A DNA stretch of 9,445 nucleotides from Clostridium sp. CAG:1024 (GCA_000432015.1 HF985527.1:6740-16184), one strand, 5' to 3'; shown: positions 1-7,400, counted from the first letter of the stretch. Numbers and translations: made by a program. The notes: generated by a model not told the origin, from the sequence alone.

Positions 1-30
1 CACAAAGCCGTCGGCTGTCGTTGTCCTCAT
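1..30 (-). CDS. Possible start of a further operon gene, cut by the window edge
   Basis: An ATG at 30-28 overlaps the TGA stop of the GntR-family gene in an ATGA arrangement, and the frame stays open to the window edge (MRTTADGFV). A GGAG stretch lies just upstream but only one or two bases from the ATG, which is closer than ideal. The gene before it starts through a similar 4-base overlap, so a fourth co-transcribed gene, perhaps another membrane or accessory protein of the ABC system, is plausible. Only about ten codons are visible, so neither function nor reality can be established here. Confidence 0.35.
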   Translation of the reverse strand, partial: MRTTTADGFV

Positions 31-407
31 TCTCCGTACAGGCGTTCCACCATCGTGAGCAGCTCCGCCTTTGTGACCCCGAGCGCCTTGTAGCGGGCGA
101 GATCTTTTTTCAGCTGTTCCTCGGCAAGCTCCGTGCGGCGGCCGCCGCGATCGCCCGCCGCGATCGGCGCGACAAAGCTGCCTCTGCCCGTGACCGCATA
201 GAGCAGGCCCTGCCGTTCCAGCAGTTCATACGCCTTCTTGACTGTGATAACGCTCACGCGAAGCTCCGCCGCCATCGTGCGGATCGGCGGCAGGCAGGCG
301 TCACTTTCCAGGCTTCCGTCCAAAATAGCGGCGCGAATGCGCTCCGCGATCTGCTGGTAGATCGGCGTATCGGACGTCGTTCTGAGATCGATCGTCAGAC
401 CGTTCAC
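27..407 (-). CDS. GntR-family (YtrA-type) transcriptional repressor
   Basis: A 126-residue protein with an N-terminal GntR winged helix-turn-helix at about residues 15-80. Visible hallmarks are PIYQQIAERIRAAI, LPPIRTMAAEL, the recognition-helix region VSVITVKKAYELLE and the wing GLLYAVTGRGSFV. Only a short helical tail of about 45 residues follows, with no large effector-binding domain. That architecture is typical of the YtrA subfamily, which usually controls neighbouring ABC transporter genes. The start is GTG at 407-405, overlapping the permease TGA as GTGA, with a modest AAAGGG ribosome binding site about 8 bases upstream. It is the third gene of the ABC operon. The palindrome over the operon promoter is its likely operator, giving negative autoregulation (inference). 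The inducer is unknown; in related systems it is often cell-wall-active compounds, but nothing here shows that. Confidence 0.93.
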   Translation of the reverse strand: MNGLTIDLRTTSDTPIYQQIAERIRAAILDGSLESDACLPPIRTMAAELRVSVITVKKAYELLERQGLLYAVTGRGSFVAPIAAGDRGGRRTELAEEQLKKDLARYKALGVTKAELLTMVERLYGE

Positions 408-1054
408 AGGTCTACCCTTTCAAACAGCGCCTCGCTCCTGCGCAGGGCAAGCAGGTTCAGCCCCGCAAAGACGGCAAGACCCGCGATCAGTATCGCAACG
501 CGAATGCCGCGCGACGCGGGATCGAACGTATCGAGCGCAGCGTTCCACGCGGGAATGATCTGCACAAGTCCCTCCGCAAGCGCGATATAGAGCAGCATCG
601 CAAGCCCCGCGGGAAGCAGCGCTTTGCCGGGCTTGTCGGGATCGCGGTAGAAGCGAGTGAAATACAGCGCGTTATAAACGGCATACATGCCGAACACAAA
701 TCCGTAAAACGCGGCGTTCGGCTCAATGCCCGCCGTATTGCAGCCGTTTGGGTTGATGCGCACGCCGAGGACGGCGATGGGGATGGATACCAGGATCTGC
801 GCAAGCTCCATCAGCACCACAAAGAGCATTCGCGCCCGGACAACGTCCCGTTTGCACACCGGAAGCTGCACGGAAAAGCTGAGGTCGTTGTTCTCCCTTC
901 CGTAGAGGAATACGAAAAACACGGCCAGTCCCGTATAGAGAAACGCGACATAGTACGGGTAACTCGGAATGAGGAGCATGAGCTCGAACAGCAGGTAGAT
1001 CAGCACCGTCGGGTGTTTTGCGAGCTTCCATTCCTTATAGAGCAATGCGTTCAT
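404..1054 (-). CDS. ABC-2-type transporter membrane subunit
   Basis: A 216-residue hydrophobic protein, the membrane partner of the ATPase gene just upstream. I chose the ATG at 1054 (MNALLYKEWKLAKHP) rather than the in-frame ATG at 1075, because a strong GGGAGGTG ribosome binding site ends 9 bases before it. About six membrane segments are apparent, near residues 16-32, 35-52, 80-100, 117-134, 146-167 and 188-208. The N-terminal YKEWKL stretch and the loop after segment 2 (ENNDLSFSVQLPVCKRDVVRAR) resemble small ABC-2 permeases of Bacillota. The gene overlaps the 3' end of the ATPase gene by 20 bases and the GntR gene by 4, which implies translational coupling. The substrate cannot be told; bacteriocin or antibiotic export, or stress sensing, are family-level possibilities. 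No truncation is evident. Confidence 0.85.
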   Translation of the reverse strand: MNALLYKEWKLAKHPTVLIYLLFELMLLIPSYPYYVAFLYTGLAVFFVFLYGRENNDLSFSVQLPVCKRDVVRARMLFVVLMELAQILVSIPIAVLGVRINPNGCNTAGIEPNAAFYGFVFGMYAVYNALYFTRFYRDPDKPGKALLPAGLAMLLYIALAEGLVQIIPAWNAALDTFDPASRGIRVAILIAGLAVFAGLNLLALRRSEALFERVDL

Positions 1055-1904
1055 CTGCCGGCACCTCCCCGTCAAAGTAGATCATGATCGATTCGAGATC
1101 CGCGGGCGCGATCTCAAGTCCCACCATTGCCGCTGCATCCTCCGCTTTTGCAAGCGCCGTGAAGCCAAAGGCGTTTTTGCGCGCGCCGATAAATTTTTGA
1201 ACGAGCGGTTCCGTAAGCTGCGCCCGCGTGCCGCGCACAAGGCGGTATTCCGACTTGAACGAGTCGAGATCCGTGCTCGCCGCAATGCGGCCGCCGCGGA
1301 TATAGGTGATATAATCCGCGCACTTTTCGAGGTCGGATGTGATATGCGTTGAAAACAGTATGCTGTGCTCTCCGTCCTCCACGATGTGCTGCAGCAATTC
1401 GATCAGCTCTTCCCGCGAAACGGGATCGAGCCCGCTCGTCGGCTCATCAAGCAGCAGCAGCTTTGCGTTGTGCGACAACGCAAGCGCCAGCGAAAACTTC
1501 ACCTTCATCCCCTGCGACAGCTCGCGGACACGCTTCTTCTCATCGAGCTGGAATCTTTGGAGCAGCGCGCGGTACTGCGTCTCGTCCCACGCCTCATAAA
1601 ACCGCCGCGTCACGCGCGCGATGTCCAAAAGCCTTGCCCGCGGATAGTAATCCACGCCGCCGAAAGCGACGCCGAGCTTCTGCTTTGCCAAATGCTCATC
1701 TTCGCGGTATTCCGTCCCACCGATCCGAACGCTTCCGGCGTCCGCATGCACCAGCCCCAGCATGGATTTCAGCGTCGTGGTCTTGCCCGCGCCGTTGCGA
1801 CCGATAAATCCCATGATATAGCCCGTCTCCAGCCGGAAGGATACGCTGTCCAGCGTAAAGCCCGGATAGCGCTTTGTCAGTCCCTCCACTTCCAGCAATG
1901 CCAT
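1035..1904 (-). CDS. ABC transporter ATP-binding protein
   Basis: A 289-residue cytoplasmic ATPase that would power the ABC-2 permease encoded next. Motifs: Walker A GRNGAGKT at 35-42, signature LSQGM at 129-133, Walker B LLLLDEP at 149-155 with catalytic Glu154, D-loop SGLD at 157-160, and the switch His187 in FSTHI. At the Q-loop position the sequence is VAFGGVDYY (about 79-87) with no glutamine, as in some YtrB/BcrA-like ATPases. After about residue 215 comes a C-terminal extension of some 75 residues typical of this exporter group. The start at 1904 (MALLEVEGLTKRY) is preferred because GGGAGGG lies about 7 bases upstream. The in-frame ATG at 1910 would sit almost on top of that site, and the ATG at 1949 lies inside the operator. 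First gene of the operon. Transport substrate unknown. Confidence 0.95.
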   Translation of the reverse strand: MALLEVEGLTKRYPGFTLDSVSFRLETGYIMGFIGRNGAGKTTTLKSMLGLVHADAGSVRIGGTEYREDEHLAKQKLGVAFGGVDYYPRARLLDIARVTRRFYEAWDETQYRALLQRFQLDEKKRVRELSQGMKVKFSLALALSHNAKLLLLDEPTSGLDPVSREELIELLQHIVEDGEHSILFSTHITSDLEKCADYITYIRGGRIAASTDLDSFKSEYRLVRGTRAQLTEPLVQKFIGARKNAFGFTALAKAEDAAAMVGLEIAPADLESIMIYFDGEVPADERIAL

Positions 1905-1910
1905 GGTCAT

Positions 1911-1917
1911 CCCTCCC
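1911..1917 (-). promoter_or_regulatory. Ribosome binding site that fixes the ABC ATPase start
   Basis: The minus strand reads GGGAGGG at 1917-1911. Seven bases separate its GGAGG core from the ATG at 1904, while only one separates it from the ATG at 1910. This is why the shorter protein start is chosen. Confidence 0.8.
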
Positions 1918-1927
1918 TTGTCTGCAA

Positions 1928-1952
1928 ATTGTGTATATCGTATATGCACAAT
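1928..1952. promoter_or_regulatory. Probable GntR/YtrA operator palindrome
   Basis: A 25-bp near-perfect palindrome. The outer arms are ATTGTG and CACAAT, the inner arms are ATAT and ATAT, and three bases (CGT) lie at the centre; besides these, only one symmetric pair fails to match. It overlaps the -10 box of the ABC operon promoter and covers the expected transcription start. GntR-family operators are typically palindromes with GT...AC arms, and the operon's last gene encodes such a regulator, so autorepression by steric block is the straightforward reading (inference). Confidence 0.8.
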
Positions 1953-1978
1953 ATATCACCCAATATACCGTCTGTCAA
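1950..1978 (-). promoter_or_regulatory. Sigma-A-type promoter of the ABC/GntR operon
   Basis: The minus strand reads a perfect -35 TTGACA (1978-1973), a 17-base spacer and a -10 TATATT (1955-1950). The start is expected near 1943, about 40 bases ahead of the ATPase ATG at 1904. The -10 lies inside the palindromic operator. So near-consensus a promoter fits a gene set held down by a repressor. Confidence 0.85.
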
Positions 1979-1983
1979 GCGGC

Positions 1984-2012
1984 TTTACGAAAAAGGCGAC
2001 GGATGCTATACT
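1984..2012 (+). promoter_or_regulatory. Promoter of the GNAT acetyltransferase gene
   Basis: TTTACG (1984-1989), a 17-base spacer and TATACT (2007-2012), the -10 preceded by TGC as an extended -10. The start is expected near 2018-2020, leaving a leader of about 25 bases. Its -35 is five bases from the -35 of the divergent ABC promoter. Confidence 0.72.
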
Positions 2013-2042
2013 GAGAAAAACATGTGTTCGAAAGGATGCGGT

Positions 2043-2732
2043 ATGAAAGAGAAAAGAGCGGCTCTTCGGACAAAGCGGCTCCGCATCACCGCCATGACGG
2101 ACGCGGAGCTGGCGCAAAAGATCGCCTCGGAGACAGACGAACATCTGCGGTCGGCCTATGCGGAAATGCTTGCGCTTTCGCAGGCGGAGCCGGCGGAACG
2201 TCTCTTTGCGACGGCTTGGCGGATCGAACGGCGCGATACGGGCGAGACGATCGGCGACCTCTGCTTCAAGGGCAAGCCGAACGAGTGCGGCGAGGTCGAG
2301 ATCGGCTATGGCGTCGCGCCCGCGTTTCAGGGGCAGGGCTATGCTTCGGAGGCCGTGCAGGCTGCGCTGAACTGGGCGTTTTCGGATAATCGGGTATACT
2401 ATGTGCTCGCGGACACGGAGCCGGGCAACGCCGCTTCCAAGCGTGTGCTTGAAAAACTGAAATTCTCCCCCGCGGGCGAGCGGAACGGGCTTTCACTCTA
2501 TGAAAAAGAGAAAGCGCCGATGTCCTATCTGTCGATCGGACTGTGCCTCGGCATTGCGCTCGGCACGTGCTTCGGCATCTCGTTTCAAAGCACCTCGACA
2601 GGGCTCTGCATCGGCATGGGCTTCGGCCTGTGCTTCGGCAGCGCGCTTGACGCATCCGACAAGAAAAAACGCGCCGAACTGAAAAAACGCCGCGAGCAGC
2701 GAAACGCAGCAGACGTCGATGTAAACGCTTAG
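2043..2732 (+). CDS. GNAT N-acetyltransferase fused to a glycine-zipper tail
   Basis: A 229-residue protein and the only plus-strand gene here. Residues about 9-157 form a RimJ/RimL-like GNAT domain: RLRIT near the start, VEIGYGVAPAFQGQGYASEA at 85-104 with the acetyl-CoA pyrophosphate-binding QGQGYA, and PGNAASKRVLEKLKF at 127-141. It should transfer an acetyl group from acetyl-CoA to an amine; the substrate is unknown. From Met160 it continues into a hydrophobic tail in which glycines recur every four residues (166, 170, 174, 178 and 187, 191, 195, 199), then a charged Lys/Arg-rich end. That glycine zipper suggests a helical hairpin inserted in or packed on the membrane. The ATG at 2043 is chosen because AAAGGA lies 6 bases upstream; the open frame extends further 5' only as antisense to the ABC gene. 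Met160 could be a second start or a relic of a gene fusion. Confidence 0.9.
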   Translation: MKEKRAALRTKRLRITAMTDAELAQKIASETDEHLRSAYAEMLALSQAEPAERLFATAWRIERRDTGETIGDLCFKGKPNECGEVEIGYGVAPAFQGQGYASEAVQAALNWAFSDNRVYYVLADTEPGNAASKRVLEKLKFSPAGERNGLSLYEKEKAPMSYLSIGLCLGIALGTCFGISFQSTSTGLCIGMGFGLCFGSALDASDKKKRAELKKRREQRNAADVDVNA

Positions 2733-2809
2733 GCCCTTCCCCTTCAGAAAAACAGGGCAGGGATCACGTCCCATACATGCCTTTCGTTCATGATCCGCAT
2801 ACATCGTAC

Positions 2810-2854
2810 AAAAATTAACGGGCGGTCCCCATACGAACCGTCCGTTATTTATTG
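2810..2854. terminator. Bidirectional intrinsic terminator between convergent genes
   Basis: An 11-bp stem (2816-2826 with 2837-2847, one G-U wobble on one strand) encloses a 10-base loop. On the minus strand it is followed by ATTTTTGT, a good U-tract for the amidohydrolase gene ending 18 bases before it. On the plus strand it is followed by the weaker TTATTTATT, about 115 bases after the GNAT stop. The stretch from 2733 to 2815 holds only weak inverted repeats (GCCCT/AGGGC and GGATCA/TGATCC) and no gene that I can see. Confidence 0.8.
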
Positions 2855-2864
2855 CGCGCCGGCG

Positions 2865-3677
2865 TCAGCCGTTCATGCTTTCCCCCAGCCCGTACAGCGT
2901 CTCCGCGTTGCGATACAATACCTGTTCGCGCTCCGTCTCGGTGAGCGGCAACCGGAAAAACCGCTCCACCTCCTGCACCGGTTCCCACATGGGATAGTCC
3001 ACGCCGAACAGCACCCGCTCCGCGCCAAAGAGCCGTATAAACCACGCGCCCTCCTCCGGCGTCATTGAGAACAGCGCAGAGGAGCAGTCCACGATGAGCC
3101 GTTCCTCCGTATAGAGCGCCTCGGCCGCCTCTTTCCAGATCATCCAACCGCCGAAGTGCGCGCCGATGAACGTGAGTTTCGGGAAGTTTTTCAGCACGCG
3201 TTTGACCCGTGCAGGCGCAGTCGCATCCTCGCGGGAATCTCCGAGATGGCACAGGACCGGCAGCCGTCCCTCACAGAGCGCAAACAGCTCAAAAAAGCGC
3301 GGATCGTCCACCGCAATATGCAGAAAATCCGGATGCAGCTTTACGCCGAGCAGTCCGAGTGAAAGGATCTCCGCAACGTCCGCCGCGGGATCTTTGCTGT
3401 CCGGATGGAGCGTGCCGAGCGCGGACAACCGCTCCGGATGCGCAGCCGCCGCGTCATGCAGAAAATGATTGATCGCGGAGACCTGATGCGGCGTCGTCGC
3501 GGCACTCGACACAACATGCCGTGTGATTCCCGCCGCCTCTCCCCTGGCAAGGAGCGTTGCGACGCTGCCGTCCCCCCGCGCCGGATAGACATTGTCGTAA
3601 AATGCGCTGATGGCATCCGCTGCATGCTGCGCGATCGCGTCCGGGTATACGTGGCTGTGTATGTCGATGATCTTCAT
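2865..3677 (-). CDS. Amidohydrolase-2-family metal-dependent hydrolase
   Basis: A 270-residue TIM-barrel hydrolase of the Amidohydro_2 (ACMSD-like) family. Visible metal and active-site motifs: DIHSH with His7 and His9, VKLHPDF with Lys113 and His115, VLCHLGDS with His144, GAHFGG with His174, and GVDYP with the catalytic Asp227. The C-terminal NAETLYGL helix is also typical. No signal peptide is seen, so it is probably cytoplasmic. The family includes decarboxylases and hydrolases acting on C-C, C-N or C-O bonds, and the substrate cannot be read from the sequence. Start at 3677: GGAGG lies 7 bases upstream, within the 19-base gap after the DUF554 stop, so the two genes are almost certainly co-transcribed. 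A strong hairpin terminator follows the gene. Confidence 0.9.
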   Translation of the reverse strand: MKIIDIHSHVYPDAIAQHAADAISAFYDNVYPARGDGSVATLLARGEAAGITRHVVSSAATTPHQVSAINHFLHDAAAAHPERLSALGTLHPDSKDPAADVAEILSLGLLGVKLHPDFLHIAVDDPRFFELFALCEGRLPVLCHLGDSREDATAPARVKRVLKNFPKLTFIGAHFGGWMIWKEAAEALYTEERLIVDCSSALFSMTPEEGAWFIRLFGAERVLFGVDYPMWEPVQEVERFFRLPLTETEREQVLYRNAETLYGLGESMNG

Positions 3678-3696
3678 GTTCCCCCCTCCGGCGCCT

Positions 3697-4377
3697 TCAA
3701 AAGAGCCTGCAAAAAAGAATCGGCAAAATAATCGCGGGCAGATAGTTCGCGAGCTTCAGCTTTGTAACGTTCAACATGTTCAGGCCGATACCGATGATGA
3801 GCAGCGAGCCGACGCAGCTCATCTCCGCAACGACCGCATCGGACAGAACGGGCGCAAGCGCGGACGCAAGCAGCGCGATCGCGCCCTGATAAACGAACAC
3901 GGCAAGCGCGGACAGCAGCACCCCCGCGCCGAGCGTCGAGGCCAGGACGCAGGCGGTCACGCCGTCGATGAGCGCCTTTGCAAACAGAATGTCGTGGTTT
4001 CCGGAAAGGCCGCTGTTCAGCGCGCCGACGACCGCCATCGCGCCCACGCAGAACAGCAGGCTCGCGCTCACAAAGCCCTCGGCAAGCCGGCTGTCCTCAT
4101 GCCCTGCATTCAAACGCTTCTCTGCAAACGCGCCGAGCCGCGTCAATCCCGCATCGATATCGATCCAGCTTCCGATCGCCGCGCCCACGACCATCGAGAG
4201 CACCGCGACGATCGTTTTCTGTCCGTCCAGCACGCCGTCGATGCCGATGTACGTCACGAGCAGCGCCACGCCGCCCATGATCGCGTCCGAAACGCGCTTT
4301 GGCAGCCCGCGCTTGAGCAGCAGCCCCACGCCGCCGCCGATCAGAACGGCAGCGGCATTTACAATGGTTCCGAGCAT
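3697..4377 (-). CDS. DUF554 family membrane protein
   Basis: A 226-residue, strongly hydrophobic protein with about seven membrane segments. It matches my knowledge of the DUF554 (YdfK/YqgA) family: MLGTIVNAAAVLIGGGVGLLL at the start, VVGAAIGSWIDID near 63-75, the hallmark GFVSASLLFCVGAMAVVGAL at 101-120, KALIDG near 134-139, YQGAI near 163-167, and GIGLNML with ANYLPAI near the C-terminus. Length is usual for the family. The biochemical function of DUF554 is not settled; it is an inner-membrane protein, perhaps a transporter. The ATG at 4377 is preferred over the in-frame ATG at 4446 because AAGGAG lies 6 bases upstream. It follows ileS by 117 bases and precedes the amidohydrolase by 19. Confidence 0.9.
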   Translation of the reverse strand: MLGTIVNAAAVLIGGGVGLLLKRGLPKRVSDAIMGGVALLVTYIGIDGVLDGQKTIVAVLSMVVGAAIGSWIDIDAGLTRLGAFAEKRLNAGHEDSRLAEGFVSASLLFCVGAMAVVGALNSGLSGNHDILFAKALIDGVTACVLASTLGAGVLLSALAVFVYQGAIALLASALAPVLSDAVVAEMSCVGSLLIIGIGLNMLNVTKLKLANYLPAIILPILFCRLF

Positions 4378-4410
4378 GGAGTTCTCCTTGATCCTTTTCC
4401 AAACAGCAGA

Positions 4411-4468
4411 GGGAAGGCACGAACGCCCTCCCCCTCCAAGGGACACGCAGGCTTTTTGCGAGTCCCCC
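4411..4468 (-). other. Two hairpins between ileS and the DUF554 gene
   Basis: In the 117-base gap the minus strand can form two stem-loops. The first (4468-4438) has arms GGGGGACTCGCA and TGCGTGTCCCTT, with one U-U mismatch and two G-U pairs at the base, around a 7-base loop. The second (4432-4411) has arms GGGAGGGC and GCCTTCCC around a 6-base loop. Neither is followed by a U-run, so they are not clear intrinsic terminators. They could be an mRNA processing or stability element that lets downstream genes be read from ileS. I see no convincing promoter in this gap. Confidence 0.5.
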
Positions 4469-4494
4469 GCAAAACGGTTTTCCGTGCGATCCGC

Positions 4495-7400
4495 TCAGAC
4501 GCATTTCACGCCGAGCGTGACGGTCTCGCCGTTGATGTTCCATTCCTTGACATAGCCGTCGGGACCGCCCTCGAGCAGCGCGTCGCCCAACACGTCGGAC
4601 AGAATGCCGTCGCCGTAGTCACGGAAGATCTCCGCGATCCGTTCGCTTCCCGCATAGCCCAGCACGATGTGATCCGCCACCTCAAAGCCCGCCTCCTTGC
4701 GCATGGTCTGCACTTTGGAAACGATCTCGCGCGCAAAACCCTCTTCGATCAGCGCGTCGTTCAGGTTCGTGTCGAGCACAACGGTCAGCCCCGCGTCGCT
4801 CTCGGACACAAAGCCCGCCTTCTGCTCCGTCGAAACGAGCACGTCCTCCGCGGTGAGACGGATCTCCGTGTCTGCGACCTCCGCCGTATACACGCCGCCG
4901 TTCGCCGTGGCCTTGACCACCGCGTCGCCTACGCCCTCGCCCGCAAGGTGCTCGCGGATGGCGGGCAGGATCTTTCCGTAGCGCGGTCCGAGCGTCTTGA
5001 GCTGCGGCTTGACGCGATAGGAGATAAAGCCGGACGCGTCCTCGACGAATGCCACTTTCTTGATATTCAGCTCATCCGCGATGATGTCGGAAAACTCCGC
5101 AGGCATGGTCTCGCCCTGCACATACATCGCAGCGAGCGGCTGACGGATCTTCATGGACGACGCATTTCTCGCCGCACGGCCGAGCGTTACGATACCGAGC
5201 ACGCGCGCCATGTTCTCTTCGAGCGCGGGATCGATACGGCGCGTATCCGCCGCGGGGAACGACGTCAGATGCACGGACAGCGGCGCATCCTTATCCACGG
5301 TGCGCACGATGTTCTGATAGATCTGCTCCGCCATGAACGGTGTGAACGGTGCGGACAGCCGCGCCATCGTCTCGAGCACGGTGTAGAGCGTCATATACGC
5401 CGCGACCTTATCCGGCGTTTCCTCGCCGCCCCAATAACGCTCGCGGCAACGGCGGACATACCAGTTGGACAGTTCGTCCACAAAATCCTGCATGGCGCGC
5501 GCGGATTCCGTGATACGGAAGGCGGCAAGGTTTTCGTCCACGGTCTTGACAAGCGTATTCAGCCGCGAGAGTACCCACGCGTCCATCTCGGAGAGCTTGC
5601 AGTCCTCAAGACGATATTTCGTCGGATCGAACTTGTCAATATCCGCATACAGCACATAGAACGCATAGGTATTCCACAGCGTGCCCATGAACTTGCGCTG
5701 CATTTCGGAGACCGCGTCGCCGGAGAAGCGGCAGGGCAGCCACGGCATGCTCGACGCATAGAAATACCAGCGCACCGCGTCCGCGCCCTGCTTATCGAGC
5801 ACATCCCACGGGCTCACGACGTTGCCGAGGTGCTTGGACATTTTCCGGCCTTCCATATCCTGCACATGGCCCATGACCACGCAGTTTTTGAACGCCGGCT
5901 CATCGAACAGACAGGTCGAGATCGCAAGCAGGGTATAGAACCAGCCGCGCGTTTGGTCGATGGCCTCGGAGATGAAGTTCGCCGGGTAGCGCTTCTCGAA
6001 CACGTCCTGATTCTCGAAAGGATAGTGCCACTGTGCAAAGGGCATGGAGCCGGAATCGAACCAGCAGTCGATAACGACGGGTTCGCGCTTCATGATCTTT
6101 CCGCACGCGGGGCAGACGACCTCGACCTGATCGATGTAGGGCTTGTGCAGCTCGATATCGTCCGGGCAGTTGCGGCTCATCTGCTTCAGCTCCGCGATGC
6201 TGCCGATCACATGCTCATGGCCGCATTCACAGGTCCAGACCGGAAGCGGCGTTCCCCAATAGCGCTCGCGGGAGAGGCCCCAGTCGATGACGCCCTCGAG
6301 GAAGTTGCCCATGCGTCCGTCCTTGATGTTGTCGGGATACCAGTTGATCCGCTGATTGAACTCGATGAGCTTGTCGCGCACGGCGGTCATCTTGATGAAC
6401 CACGTCTCACGGGCATAGTAGATGAGCGGCGTATCGCAGCGCCAGCAGTAGGGATAGCTGTGTGTGAACACGGGCGCCGCAAAAAGCAGCCCTTTTTCCT
6501 TCAGCGCTTCGAGCACGAGCGGGTCCGCATCCTTGACAAAGGTGCCGTCCCACGGCGTGCCGCCGCACATCCTGCCGCGGGTATCGACGAGCTGGATGAA
6601 GGGGAGCTTATTCTCGCGGCAGACGCGCGCGTCGTCCTCACCGAATGCGGGTGCGTTGTGGACGATGCCCGTACCGTCGGTGGTGGTCACATAGTCGTCC
6701 GCGATAACGTAGAACGCCTTCTTGCCCTTGACCGCCTTCTCGGTGCAGTCGAACAGCGGCTCATAGCTGCGGCCCACGAGCGCGCTGCCCGGAAACACAT
6801 CGACGATCTCCGCCTCTTCGCCGAGCACGTTCGGCACAAGATCCTTCGCCAGGATGAAGATCTCGCCGTCCTTCTTTGCACGGCAATAATCCACATTCGC
6901 GTTTACGCAGAGGCAGACGTTCGAGGGCAGCGTCCAGGGCGTCGTCGTCCACGCCAGATAGCTCGCGTCCTCATCCGTGCAGCGGAAGCGGCAGGTCGCG
7001 GAGGTCTCGGTGACGTCCTTATAGCCCTGTGCGACCTCATGACTGGACAGCGCCGTGCCGCAGCGCGGGCAGTAGGGGACGATCTTGTGTCCCTTATAGA
7101 GCAGGCCCTTTTCCCAGATCTTCTTCAGCGCCCACCATTCGGACTCGATGTAGTTGTTGTCATAGGTAATATAGGGATCCTTCATGTCCGCCCAGAAGGC
7201 GACGCGGTCGGACATCTGCTCCCACTCGGTCTTATACTTCCAGACCGATTTTTTGCACTCCTTGATGAACGGCTCCACGCCGTAAGCCTCGATCTGCTCT
7301 TTTCCGTCCAGGCCGAGCATCTTTTCGACCTCCAGCTCAACGGGCAGGCCGTGGGTGTCCCAGCCGGCCTTGCGCAGAACGTCGTAGCCCTTCATGGTCT

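Noticed and set aside
21..590. A 189-codon plus-strand open frame over the GntR gene and the end of the permease gene
   Set aside because: It lies antisense to two recognised overlapping genes, and its Arg/Ala-rich product shows no domain.
1365..2042. Upstream extension of the GNAT open frame
   Set aside because: It runs antisense through the ABC ATPase gene and the promoter region. The ATG at 2043 has its own ribosome binding site and promoter, and GNAT similarity begins only there.
2733..2758. Short hairpin right after the GNAT stop (GCCCT/AGGGC)
   Set aside because: The stem is only 5 bp, the loop is long and no U-tract follows. The hairpin at 2816-2847 is a far better terminator.
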